The notes under the pieces are model-generated. The model was not told where the DNA came from and did not search any database. It saw nothing but the letters and a program-made list of their open reading frames with translations. From Coix lacryma-jobi var. lacryma-jobi (Eukaryota > Streptophyta > Magnoliopsida > Poales > Poaceae): DNA of 64,000 nucleotides. The translations under genes and the position numbers were made by a program. The DNA is taken from the NCBI GenBank assembly GCA_009763385.1, contig CM019823.1, forward strand, positions 31,523,845-31,587,844. Reading direction: 5' to 3'. Below are positions 1-9,743 of this stretch, one piece after another (the first letter of the stretch is position 1; the number at the start of each line of letters is the position of its first letter).

Positions 1-829
1 GGCAACACAAAACTAACGCAACTGGAAAGAACTAAAAACGGAGATTAAACTATGGAGATTAGGGCAAACTTGTATTTAATTCACCTTCTACCTTGAGATT
101 TCTGTGCAGAACGTGGCCTCCATCTTCACGAACGAAACAATGAAGGGAACACGCCGCTGCCTGCTTGCACGGAGGGGAGGGGATTCCGGCCGATCGGACT
201 AGGCTGACCGGCGGCGCCACAGCGCGACACGCCTGGCCCGTGGGGAGCAAGGATCGGCGGCCGGCGGTGTTCTGCCGGCTTGCTCGAGCAGCACCTGCTG
301 GTGCCTACGAGCAGGAGGCACGGGCCTGCGCGCGGGAGGGCAGCGCGCGCCTGAAGCCGGGTGGCGGCGCGAAGCTCCAGGCGATGATCGATTTGTGGCT
401 CGGCATGGTAGGGACTGGAGATCGCAGGGGCTGAGGAACCTGCCCATCGGAGAGAACCTCCCGTCTCGATCTTGATGGCAGTTAGGCGACGATGGATAGA
501 TGGATTCAGGCCCTAGGGCACGTTTGGTGAGATGGTGTGCAGGAAACAAAAACACGAGCAGGCTTTATATTAGTCTAACGCCTCCTCCTGGTGTGCACGC
601 AGCGATTCACCAAGGCAACGCATCCGGATGGATTAACTCCAACTCCAGTTCGACAGATTAACAACACTTGTTCGGGAGGCCCTCACCAGCAAAGGGACAA
701 AGCGAGCAGCAAGAGCTAATTAGCTGACTCCAGAGACGTCAAAAACAAGAAGGCTATGGAGCGAAGTACATGTCAATAATCGATGAGGCCAGGCCACAAC
801 TGAACCTCGAGTTGGGGGATTTTTGGGAT
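1..829. other. GC-rich then mixed intergenic sequence, no gene supported
   Basis: Open frames at about 165-555 exist on both strands, but they are GC-rich, low in recognisable protein motifs and have no splice or homology support. I see no gene, repeat boundary or RNA here that I can defend. Confidence 0.4.
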
Positions 830-1351
830 CCTAATAAAAGATTTGGAGCTCGTAAAAAGATATTTTGGAACATCTAAGAATTAGATTATGCTCATATAAA
901 AGTAGAAAGAAATTACTGAAAAAGATGAGATAATTTCCGGAAAGATTTCAGAGATAGGTTGATAGATGATGATCTCAAAGAAGTGATTTCGAACATAGGA
1001 AAAAGGATCTTGGAAAAGTCCAACACAAGGATAGAGTTGTGAACGAAAAATTTAATTTAATTTTTTTTTAAAAAGACAGAAACAGACTGAGACCGAATAT
1101 AGATAGACGACTTACTAACGTGTTTTGAAACTCTACCGACTCACAACACAAGGTCAAACAACAACCAACCATCACATCAAGCATAACCCGTCAAATTAGT
1201 TTACCAAAGTTTTGAAAATTCTCATTTTACTACAACTAAAGTGGCGCTAGCTCCAGCTAAACTTGACCCATTTTATAGAAATAATAAAATTATTTACTTT
1301 ATTTAGTGTTTTCTATTCACAACCCAAAATCGGAAGTTTTGGGGTGTGACA
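830..1351. repeat. possible retroelement-derived remnant ending in GGGGTGTGACA
   Basis: This AT-rich block has no coding capacity and ends in GGGGTGTGACA near 1341-1351. That end resembles the 3' terminus of the TGTAACACCC...GGGTGTCACA LTR unit found at 48997-63090. No matching 5' terminus or target duplication was found, so it could be unrelated intergenic DNA. Confidence 0.25.
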
Positions 1352-1911
1352 AGAGCTCCAACCCTTGACTGGTGCAAGTCATATCGAACCGGTCATGCAC
1401 CAATGGCTAGAAAACGACTAGTTTTTCAATGGTGCTATAAAAAACCCCCAAGCCTTCACCTTTGGAGGTTGTTGATTTTGTTGATGCAAACATATTTTGA
1501 GTCTTGTGAAGACACATTTTATGCTTAAAAGATTCATCTTGCAAATTATACGCAAATTATGTAATTAGTTATTTTTAATCTATATTCAGTACTCCATACA
1601 TATGTCTAAAGATATGATGTGACATGACGTAAAATTTTTGGTTTGGATCTAAACATAGCCTTAGTTGTAGTAGTTATTAAAACGTTTGACTTTTAGGATA
1701 AAATGAAGCAATAATCTGGTATATTGGCAAACAAAATTTCAGTTGCTGTCCATTACATCACGGGCCTCTAATAGCCTCCTGACATTTGGGTCTCCAAAGT
1801 TTGTCTTGGGCTGAATTGGGATATCTGTTTGAGGCGGCGTCATCGGGCTTTTGCCCTTGCACGGAAGCAGAGCAGCCGAGCGGGGGATAAGCGAGGGAAG
1901 AGGGGGAAACC

Positions 1912-3039
1912 ATGCTCCTGCTGCGCGGCGCCAGGGCGGCGTCGGCGTGGGCGGCATCCACCGCGGTGGCCGCAGGCGCAAGCGGCGGCAGGTCCATATC
2001 CGTTCGGCTGACCCCCGTCGCCGCATTGTCCTCGGGCGGAAGGAAGAGGAAGGGCCAGCGGCGGGGCGAGGTCAAGCCCCAGCCCCCGAACCCGCCGCCG
2101 CCCCTGCTTCGGCAGGGAGAGACCCCGAGCAGCAAGAAGAAGTCCGGCGCGAGGCCGTCAGGTGAGGCCAAGAAGAACCGTCCGATGGAGCTGGAAGAAG
2201 CGCGCGGCCCGCGGAAGCCGGAGGACGGCGAGGCGAGGAAGGGGAATAAGCAGCAGCAGGAGAAGGCGAAGGCGAAGAGGCTGATCCGGTGGAAGTGTGC
2301 GAGTGGGTGCGGCGCGTGTTGCAAGCTAGACAAAGGCCCCGACTTCCCCACTCCCGACGAGATCTTTGCCGACCATCCCGATGACCTCCAGGTAGCACCG
2401 TTGACAACCTGCAGCGTTTTGCAGTATCAGGGAACAAAGGGAGCGTTTCTTGATCAAAGATGGGATCTTTCTTTCGGTTAATTAGAGTGTAGCATTTGTT
2501 ATTGTGCCTTAACCAACCAACAGATGGTAATATGTTGGTCATGCGTGCAGCTGTACAGGAGTATGACCGGCGCTGATGGATGGTGCATCAACTACGACAA
2601 GGCCACTCGCACCTGCAACATCTACCAAGGTAGTTGCTTGTTAACGGCTTGATAATGCTGCTTGTACCACAAACTTTGTGCAATGCAAATTTCAGTGGAT
2701 GCCATTCTGACCGACGTCTTGCGATTGTAGACCGACCTTCCTTCTGCAGGGTGGAACCAAAAGTTTTCGATGAGTTCTTTGGTGTGCCACGCAGCAGATT
2801 TGATCGGGAAGCTTGCAGGTCTGCTATTCTGTCCTGATTTACGTCTCTGCATGTCTTTCTTCAAGTTCAAAATGGTGATTCAGTTTATCTGAGAGTGTTT
2901 TGTCTTCAGTGCTTGTGTGGATAACATAAAGATGGTGTATGGTGATGACTCTGCTGAGCTCAGTAATTTCAAGCGTGTGATAAGGGAGGAAAGTAACAAG
3001 CTGGAAAGCAAGAACCAAGATAAACTGTTGGATACATAG
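1912..3039 (+). CDS. CxxxCxxCC (YkgJ-type) putative Zn/Fe-chelating domain protein, 4 exons
   Basis: Exons 1912-2391, 2551-2629, 2731-2818 and 2910-3039 join in frame through GT-AG introns to give 258 residues. The N-terminal ~115 residues are Arg/Ala/Pro-rich, then Lys/Glu-rich, and begin MLLLRGARAASAW, which fits a transit peptide (inference). The conserved domain starts near residue 125 with CASGCGACCK, the C-x3-C-x2-CC signature of the UPF0153/YkgJ family (Pfam CxxCxxCC). It continues with a GWCINYD segment, later Cys residues (TRTC, SFCR, REAC) and FFGVPRSRF, typical of the family. The family is proposed to bind zinc or iron. No reaction is established that I can cite. An AATAAA lies at 3061-3066 just after the stop. 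The start is the first ATG of the open frame, and a short leader with a GC-rich 5' flank precedes it. Confidence 0.85.
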
Positions 3040-3309
3040 ATCCTGGCAGGGAGCTTTTTCAATAAAATCTACAGCACACCGCATTACATGTGAAGGTCAG
3101 ATTCTGCTGTATTATCTCACATTTGTCAGTTTCAATATTTTCTGGAGTCCCTATGGTTGCCAACTTCACCAATGATGGCATTTGGTTATCTTGTTGAATA
3201 ACTGAAATCCTTTCCTGAGAAATGAACCACCAATAAAGTTTTATCATGTCTATTGACATCTGTTTTACTTTTACCCCAGTTATCCTTTTCCTTCTAGTAA
3301 TAGCTAGTA
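3040..3309. other. 3' flank of the CxxCxxCC gene
   Basis: This holds a likely 3' untranslated region, with AATAAA at 3061-3066, followed by AT-rich intergenic DNA. No further coding exon was recognised. Confidence 0.5.
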
Positions 3310-3571
3310 CACCTCTGTCCCTGAATAAATTAACTTGGGAGTTGTCCTAAGTTAAACTCTAATAAGTTTGACTGAATTTGTAGAAAATAGCATCAATATT
3401 TATGACACAAAATTAGTATCAATAGATACACCATGAAATATATTTTCATTGTGTACTTATTTAGCATTATAGATAAATGTTAATATTCTTTCCTATAAAA
3501 TTGGTCAAGCCCACAAAAGTTTGATTTAGGATGATAACTCTAGAAGTTAACTTTTTTGGGGACTGAGGGAG
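3310..3571. mobile_element. Stowaway-like MITE
   Basis: The ends are inverted: CACCTCTGTCCCTGAATAAA at the left and a GGGGACTGAGGGAG right end. The element is flanked by TA at 3308-3309 and 3572-3573, the Tc1/mariner (Stowaway) target site. Internal sequence closely resembles the element at 31873-32130, with shared blocks around TTGTCCTAA and GTTTGAC and a shared 'ccatgaaatatat'-type segment, so the two belong to one family. It has no coding capacity. Confidence 0.75.
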
Positions 3572-4420
3572 TAATTTATATGATCTGCTGGATAGTCTAT
3601 ATTAGATCTTCAGTTTTCACATCTCCTGCACCGTACTCTTCCATCATGGTATACATATCCATTGTAGTAATGTAGACTGATTTGATGGATCTTTTACATG
3701 TACGGTCATGTGGTTAACTGAAGGTTTTCACCTTCTTTTTTTTTCAAATTTTCAGGACCTATTATTTAATCGTTATCAAATTTAGATTCATGTTTTCCTT
3801 CAATTTGTGCAATTCATACCTGATATCAACTTTTTGATGCACAAATAACTGCTTGTTACTACTGTTCCTAAAAACCTTGGATTTCTGGGTTTCAAAAACA
3901 ATTCGGGGGGGGGGGGGGGGGGGGATTAAGCAATGGCCAATGTTCAGGGATTTGATACATGCATTTGCATGCCAATGTCATCTTCACACACACTGGCACT
4001 AGAGACATGGTCATAGTGGATAATTTGTCTTGATTTCTGTATTAAACATTGTTGTTGACTTCTTGGTTCCTTGCTCAAATAATGACCCAGAACTAGGCTT
4101 ATATATTGGCATACTGGAATGTGATCTTGGTAAATCCAATCCTTAGGGACATCTAATTTGGATTGTAGGTAACTAAAGTATAGCATTGTGGTTGGATACC
4201 ATTATGCTTACCAAATATGGGACAATATGACCCAATAGTAAGACAGATAGCAATACATATTCCTATCCTATTGATTTTGGATGTTAGGGCTTAGGAGTAC
4301 TTCCAAGATGGTAACTGCATGATTTTTTTAACAAAGACTGATCATATACGCACATCATAAAAAATTGTTTCGAGTGTTTTTTCAACAGTGTGCTGGTCAA
4401 CCAACAGAAAAGCATTAATA
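3572..4420. other. intergenic, with a 20-base G run
   Basis: No gene recognised. An uninterrupted G tract lies at 3905-3924. The rest is AT-rich single-copy-looking sequence. Confidence 0.4.
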
Positions 4421-4660
4421 GGGTCTGTTTAGTTTCCCCAAATTTCCCAAAAAATTTTCAGATTCTCCGTCACATCAATCTTTAGATACATGCATGGAGC
4501 ATTAAATGTAGGTAAAAAAATAACTAATTGTACTTTTAGTATGTGCATGTCGAGACGAATCTTTTGAGCCTAGTTAGTCAATGTTTGGACAAAGTTTGTC
4601 AAATAACAACGAAAGTGCTACAAGACTTTTCCCAAAAATTTCCGGGAACTAAACACAACC
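4421..4660. mobile_element. MITE with GTTTAGTT inverted termini
   Basis: The left end GGGTCTGTTTAGTTTCC and right end GGGAACTAAACACAACC are imperfect inverted repeats. The interior contains the block 'agacgaatcttttgagcc' and a 'gtcaaataacaacgaaagtgctac' type segment, seen in an abundant grass MITE family. I did not find a convincing target duplication, so the superfamily is left open. Confidence 0.65.
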
Positions 4661-5929
4661 TGAGATCTTGAACCCAGGTTGCCCAGCTTTCCACCATCCA
4701 TCATATTCGTCTTTTCTAGGGATTTTATCACAATATTCCTCTCTCATGTTTCATTGACTTATATGGGTCAATGCATTCTGAAGTTGCATTTCATTTGTTA
4801 CATAACCCATAAGTGTCAAACTGTCAATTAGACATATACAGGCAAATCCTGAAACTCAACCTAGGATAGTAGCATATTCTCAGAATAGTCAAATCGTAAA
4901 TCAATTGGCACACACTAACAATGTACAAATGGAAAAACCTAATTTCTCAATGAATTAATTAATAACCTAATTTCTCAACGAATTAATTAATGTGAGAACA
5001 TTATTAGTGAACAAAAAGTCAAAAAGACTATCCATCTCATTCTGTATGTTTCTTTCCCTTTCACTCACTACCAGAACTCGGTATTGATTATGCTGTAGGT
5101 TCTTATTTCACAATGTCAATAAGTACCCTGTTTCTATGGGATTACCTTGGGTTTTGAAGTTTACATTGATGCTAGATTTTCACACATGCCAATTATATTG
5201 CATACTGGAAAGAAGTATAAGTTATCGTAGTATATTAGGAACCAATTGCTTTTCATTTTGTAACTATGCGCTCTAACAGATTATTTAATTTCCCAGAGAG
5301 ACGATTTCATTTTCAACTCTTCTGCATCTTAACTTCAATGACTTTATTTGTTAAATTAAACAAGCCTTTTCATGACATGAAATGATGTATATTTTTTTTT
5401 TGTTTCAGGTAAAACTGAGAAGTGAACAATGCTCTTAGGTTTAGGTGGAAAGTGGAACTTCTTGAGGGACGTACTCAGTGGAGGTAACCCAAACTGGTTC
5501 TAGGACAACTCTGACATGCGAGTGCAAGCTTCAGTTCTCACCATGTCCTCGATTATTATAGTCAAGCTTGGTGCGTTCAGAAGTTCATGGTGTTCTTTCT
5601 TTTTTTTTTGTACAAAATTGTTTAGCGGGCAAGATTATTTCAGTAGGCTTGGGTTGGTCCCGGACTTATCGTTTGATTGTGGTCCTAATCTCGCTCAATT
5701 TTTTGCTGCGTGCCAAAAGTCGTATCCCTGTTTCATTTGTACTATCAGAGAATTGCTAGTTCTTGTAATACTACATATTTATCAATCTTTCTCCACGCCA
5801 TACCAGTTTTTTTTTATTCTGCTGTGGTGCCTCAACATTTTAATGGATCTGGATCCTCCACGGCTAGGAATGGTTTGGGCTCTTAGCATTAGAGTAACTC
5901 TTCCTACATTCGTGTTTGCTCCCTAGCAG
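4661..5929. other. intergenic, with a short tandem duplication
   Basis: No gene is supported. A near-perfect direct duplication of about 27 bases (CCTAATTTCTCAAYGAATTA core) occurs at about 4938-4992. Frames at 5516-5926 are AT-rich and lack recognisable domains. A 3' UTR exon of the upstream gene could lie near 5409, after a TTTCAG, but this is untestable here. Confidence 0.35.
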
Positions 5930-6052
5930 AGGTTCAATCCTGACTCCTGACTACACCTGAATCATGTGTTACAAACTAATGCTGTCTCCATTCCAAAGAA
6001 TGTGATTGAGAAGACTGATAAGTTCAGAAAGCTCTGTCTCTAGAGGGGATCA

Positions 6053-6128
6053 GACATAAATGCCAGGCAAAAGCCCAAAGCAGCCTGGACATAATTGCCA
6101 GGCAAAAGCCCAAAGCAGCCTGGACATT
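6053..6128 (+). repeat. tandem duplication inside the LINE
   Basis: Two adjacent copies of a unit of about 37 bases are present, core GCCAGGCAAAAGCCCAAAGC followed by AGCCTGGACAT. The second copy is redundant relative to the normal LINE reading, so the duplication arose after or during insertion. Confidence 0.75.
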
Positions 6129-6494
6129 AGCATGCTCAGACAAGGACAATGGAGGACTGGGAATCCTTAATATCCAAACCCAGAATGAGGCTCTCCTATT
6201 TTTTTAATAAAGAGAATACACCATGGGTGTCACTGATATGGGAAAAGTATTATTCAAATGGGAGACTACCAGGGTCACAAAAGAAGGGGTCATTTTGGTG
6301 GAGAGAGATCCTAAAGCTGCTAGATAAATATAAAGGTATGGCTAAAGTTAGTGCAAATTCAGGAGACTCTTGCTACCTTTGGGATGACTTGTGGGGTGGC
6401 TCCATTCCCAGCTATGATTTCCCAGAACTCCTTTCATTTGTGAAAGATAGGAAAATATCCCCTTGCCAGAGGACTAGAACACACTCCCTTTCGG

Positions 6495-6612
6495 CCCTGT
6501 TTGGAACGCGGGATTTTTTCCCTGTTCCTGCGTTTTTCCTGTGAAATTGAACTGATTCCTGTAAAATTCCTGCGTGATTCCTGTGAAATTCCTGCGTTCC
6601 AAACAGGCCCTT
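6495..6612. mobile_element. small MITE inserted in the LINE coding region
   Basis: The termini GGCCCTGTTTGGAACGC and GCGTTCCAAACAGGCCC form inverted repeats with one mismatch. TTC flanks both sides, which suggests a 3-bp target duplication. The interior is short repeats of TCCTG(C/T)... . It interrupts the LINE frame between the RT C-terminus and zf-RVT, so it inserted after the LINE. Confidence 0.7.
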
Positions 6613-7384
6613 CATGGTCTTTTTCACCTGTCGCTGTCTCAATAGGTTCACCAGCAGATGCTCGCCCTTCAGGACAGGCTCTAGGGGTTGGTACTCAATG
6701 GTAACCCAGATCACATCCTTCTCAGTCAGAAAGACTTACCGACATCTCAGCAGGAGGCAGCCGACACATCCCGCCTTCAAATGGTTGTGGGCCTCGTCCT
6801 GCCAATGCAAGCACAAGGTCTTCTTCTGGCTTGTTCTTAGGGATAGGATCAACACTAGGGAGTTATTAAGACGGAAGAACATGCATTTGCAAAGCTATTC
6901 TTGTGTTTTATGTAATCAGCGGTGGAGGAATCACTGGCCCATCTACTCCTGGAATGCCCCTTTGCCATTCAGTGCTGGGGCTTGATCAATGTTCAGGTGG
7001 ACTTCAATCTCGACCCGTTTCAAATCCTACAGAGCTTCAGAGAACAGGTTGGGGTCTCATTCTTTATGGAGATCATCATTCTGATGACATGGGTCATTTG
7101 GAAGTCAAGAAATGACCTGGTCTTCAGACAAATTCCTCCATCCATTGGTTCGGTAACACGCTTCTTCAAGGATGAACTCAATCTCTTACTCTTGCGAGCA
7201 AAGAGATGTTATTTCCCAGAGATTGAGCTATGGATTGCAAGTTTAGCTTAGCTAGGCTTAAAGCAGTTCTCACACTGCTTTTCTTTGTTAGTTTTTTTTT
7301 ATTTCTTGATCTGCTTTGATCTCTTTGTCACTTTGTAAAACTTTTAAATTCCAATAAATCCTCTGCAGGGGTGCATAAAAAAAA

Positions 7385-7610
7385 CAATGTGATATATCAC
7401 CTAAAGTGTCGCGGAACAATTTTTCCCTAAATGCATACAATTTATATATAGAATAAATAAAGAAAAGGTGAGAATTGAAGATGGCCACCCGGATTACTAC
7501 TACCCAACATAAACATAAGGCATAGTCAAACTGGGACAGAGAGTGAAACATGACTACACTATATATATTCTAACACTTCTGCCTGCAGCTTGTACACAGG
7601 CATTATCGTG
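7385..7610. other. 3' flank of the F-box-associated gene
   Basis: Short AT-rich spacer between the LINE A-tail and the stop codon of the minus-strand gene. No feature is recognised. Confidence 0.4.
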
Positions 7611-8922
7611 CTAATTAATCTTCAGTTGGCACTGTTTTGTTTTTTTTTTTTGTTCTTCAGGAAATCCTCCATCCATCCAGCATGGTGTGTATATGAAAGA
7701 ATTCTCAATTTCAGCAAAACTGCCAGCGATCCCAAGGTATTCTTTTGGACATATGTTGCCCAAGTCCTGAAATTTTGAGGTATTCCAGTGATATGCTACC
7801 GCTCTCCTCAAACCTGCATCCAGGTAGACAATCTCCTTGTAAGGATGAAACCCGAGGAAGAACATATATCCTCTATAGTGCCCATCAACCGTGTCTTCAG
7901 TGCTGAGAACATTATCAGCGTCGGAGTTCCATTCAAACATGTCTTCCACTACCTCTATATGATTATCATTATTGCCATAATAATGATAAAGATATTTGTA
8001 GTAGTTGGTTTCCTGCAACATCCAGGGTCCATTCTGTTGATCACCACTACTGTGGCCGTTAAGTGCACCCATCTTACGTGAAAAGGTGGTGAAATCAACA
8101 CTGTGCTTCAGTTCCCACTCTACTTGTTCACCACATGATTCGTTGAGGAAGAAAATCCGAAGCCTATGCCAGTCATACTCAGACGCACAACACACGCCCT
8201 TCTCTGATCTTCCCAACGCAAGGTTTCCATAAGACCTGAATTCAGCGCGTGCTGGCATTGGAATCAGCCTGTAGTTTGCATTTGAGATGGATATCCTGCA
8301 ACATTCATGTAAAAAAAATAAATAAAGGGAATCATCAGTGACTGACAATAAAAATGTCAGCAGCATATATAAAATTATAAATGGAGCCCAGCTCCAACCA
8401 TAATTACAAATTGACGAAGAAATTAACCCAGATAAGAATGATTTTATGTATAAGGGATAAGGGATAAACACCACCTACGTACCTCAGAAGAAAACCATTT
8501 TGGTAGGGAAGGTAGAGTGCTCCTCGCCAGTAGACTTTGGTGTCAGCAATGGTCCCTGTTGCCACACGGCCTCCCTCTTCCGGAACAAACAACCTGCTGG
8601 TGGTGTCAGCAGCAGCAATGGCCTCTGACGATCTTACCACTACCACACGGCCACCTTCCCGTTCCGGAACAAACAACCTCTCCTCCCAGCGCCCGGTCAC
8701 CGATGAATATACAAATGCTAGCAGCTGCAGTGGGAACGGGAACGACGATGGTTGCGCAGGCTTGGGCTGACGCCGATCGCGGAGGGGATGGATGAACAGC
8801 ACCTCGTAGTGCGGTGACACGGCGGGATCGTACACGAGGCACTTGATTTGGTCCTGGTGAAAGGCCTTCTTCTTCGTTCTCTTCCCCAACTCCCGTCCGA
8901 ATGCCATCTCGTCACCAGTCAC
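7611..8922 (-). CDS. F-box-associated domain protein without visible F-box, 2 exons
   Basis: Exons 8922-8483 and 8295-7611 (read on the minus strand) join at Arg (AG|G) through a GT-AG intron to give 374 residues. The sequence matches the C-terminal module of the large grass F-box family: KKKAFHQDQIKCLVYDPAVS near the start, then WEERLFVPE, a 'YWRGALYLPYQNGFLLR' stretch, LGRSEKGVCCASEYDWHRLR, and ESCGEQVEWELKHSVDF. It ends in PCWMDGGFPEE plus a Lys-rich tail. Full-length relatives begin with an F-box of about 45 residues and a conserved linker. None is seen upstream to 9740. The gene is either 5'-truncated, has an unseen upstream exon, or encodes a substrate-binding-only protein. There are no internal stops. 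Confidence 0.7.
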
Positions 8923-9743
8923 CGCCTTTTCTGCACTAATTCCTGCTCGAGCTCGACGGCTAGGTGAACATGTATATGGACAAGAGTTGCAGAGTCGAAA
9001 TTTGGAAACGGAGTCGAATCTAGGTGGAGCCTGGAGCGATGAGGATTCAGGAGATTGCTAAAAAATCATCGTTGTTTTTGTGCTCTTTCTTTTAGATGGT
9101 TGTTTCTATGTTTTTACTGAAAAAAAAAACAGGATTAACAGAATGTATGGCGATGCTTTGGACAATGATAATGCTCATCATTCATGGCAAAAAAAAGATG
9201 CTCCTCTGTCCATCTCGACATTGACGAGAAAATCCTAAAACTCTGCTCCACCTATACACACCAGTACCATAGTCAATGTTGAACAACACTGAAATGTTAC
9301 TCAAGTTACCTAGCAACTCGACAACTAACCAACTCAACTCAGCTAAGGCCCTTTAGAGGTGGAACAAGAGCTGTGCTAGGCCTGACCTGATGAGAATTCG
9401 TGTGGGTCCAGCATGAAACAATTGAGAAGGTTTTCAACAAGCTGGTTGAACTTTTCACAGCAAAGGAACTAAGACTCTAAGAGCTAAGAATTTTTCTGAA
9501 TTTACTCGTACCTGAAACAATCTCTGGACTAGTGGTTCGTCCCTGGGAAGAGAATGAAATAGTCCAAGATGAGCATATGCTGCAGACCATATCTATGTCC
9601 TAGACAGCATATCAAATAGAGTGAAATACAGGAGAATTTACAAGAGGCGGAATCATTCATCTGCCGTGCACAAGAATTTACAAGAGGTGAATATTTACAG
9701 CATTTTTTAATGAATTTTTACCTACTGAGCGAATGCTAGCCAC
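8923..9743. other. intergenic between F-box-associated gene and transporter A
   Basis: I searched both strands here for a missing F-box exon and found none. The 3' part contains the probable 3' UTR of the transporter gene. Confidence 0.4.

Larger units (their letters stand above)
5985..7384 (+). pseudogene. decayed LINE (non-LTR retrotransposon) 3' half: RT C-terminus and zf-RVT
   Basis: Shifted frames read as plant L1-type LINE ORF2. There is a KFRKLCL-RG segment near 6025, NGGLGILN near 6150, then FFNKENTPWVSLIWEKYY and GSFWWREILKLLDKYKG. The zf-RVT domain follows, with KWLWASSCQCKHKVFFWLV near 6783 and ECPFAIQCW near 6955, and the frame ends at 7249. A 3' tail follows, ending in an A tract at about 7376-7384. 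Breaks include a stop in the RT part near 6043, a tandem duplication at 6053-6128, a MITE insertion at 6495-6612 and a frameshift near 6920. The 5' part (endonuclease and most of RT) is missing, as in a truncated LINE copy. Confidence 0.8.

Noticed and set aside
199..555. Minus-strand frame of 118 codons and overlapping plus frame
   Set aside because: GC-rich with no motif, no supported splice sites and a biased Arg/Pro composition.
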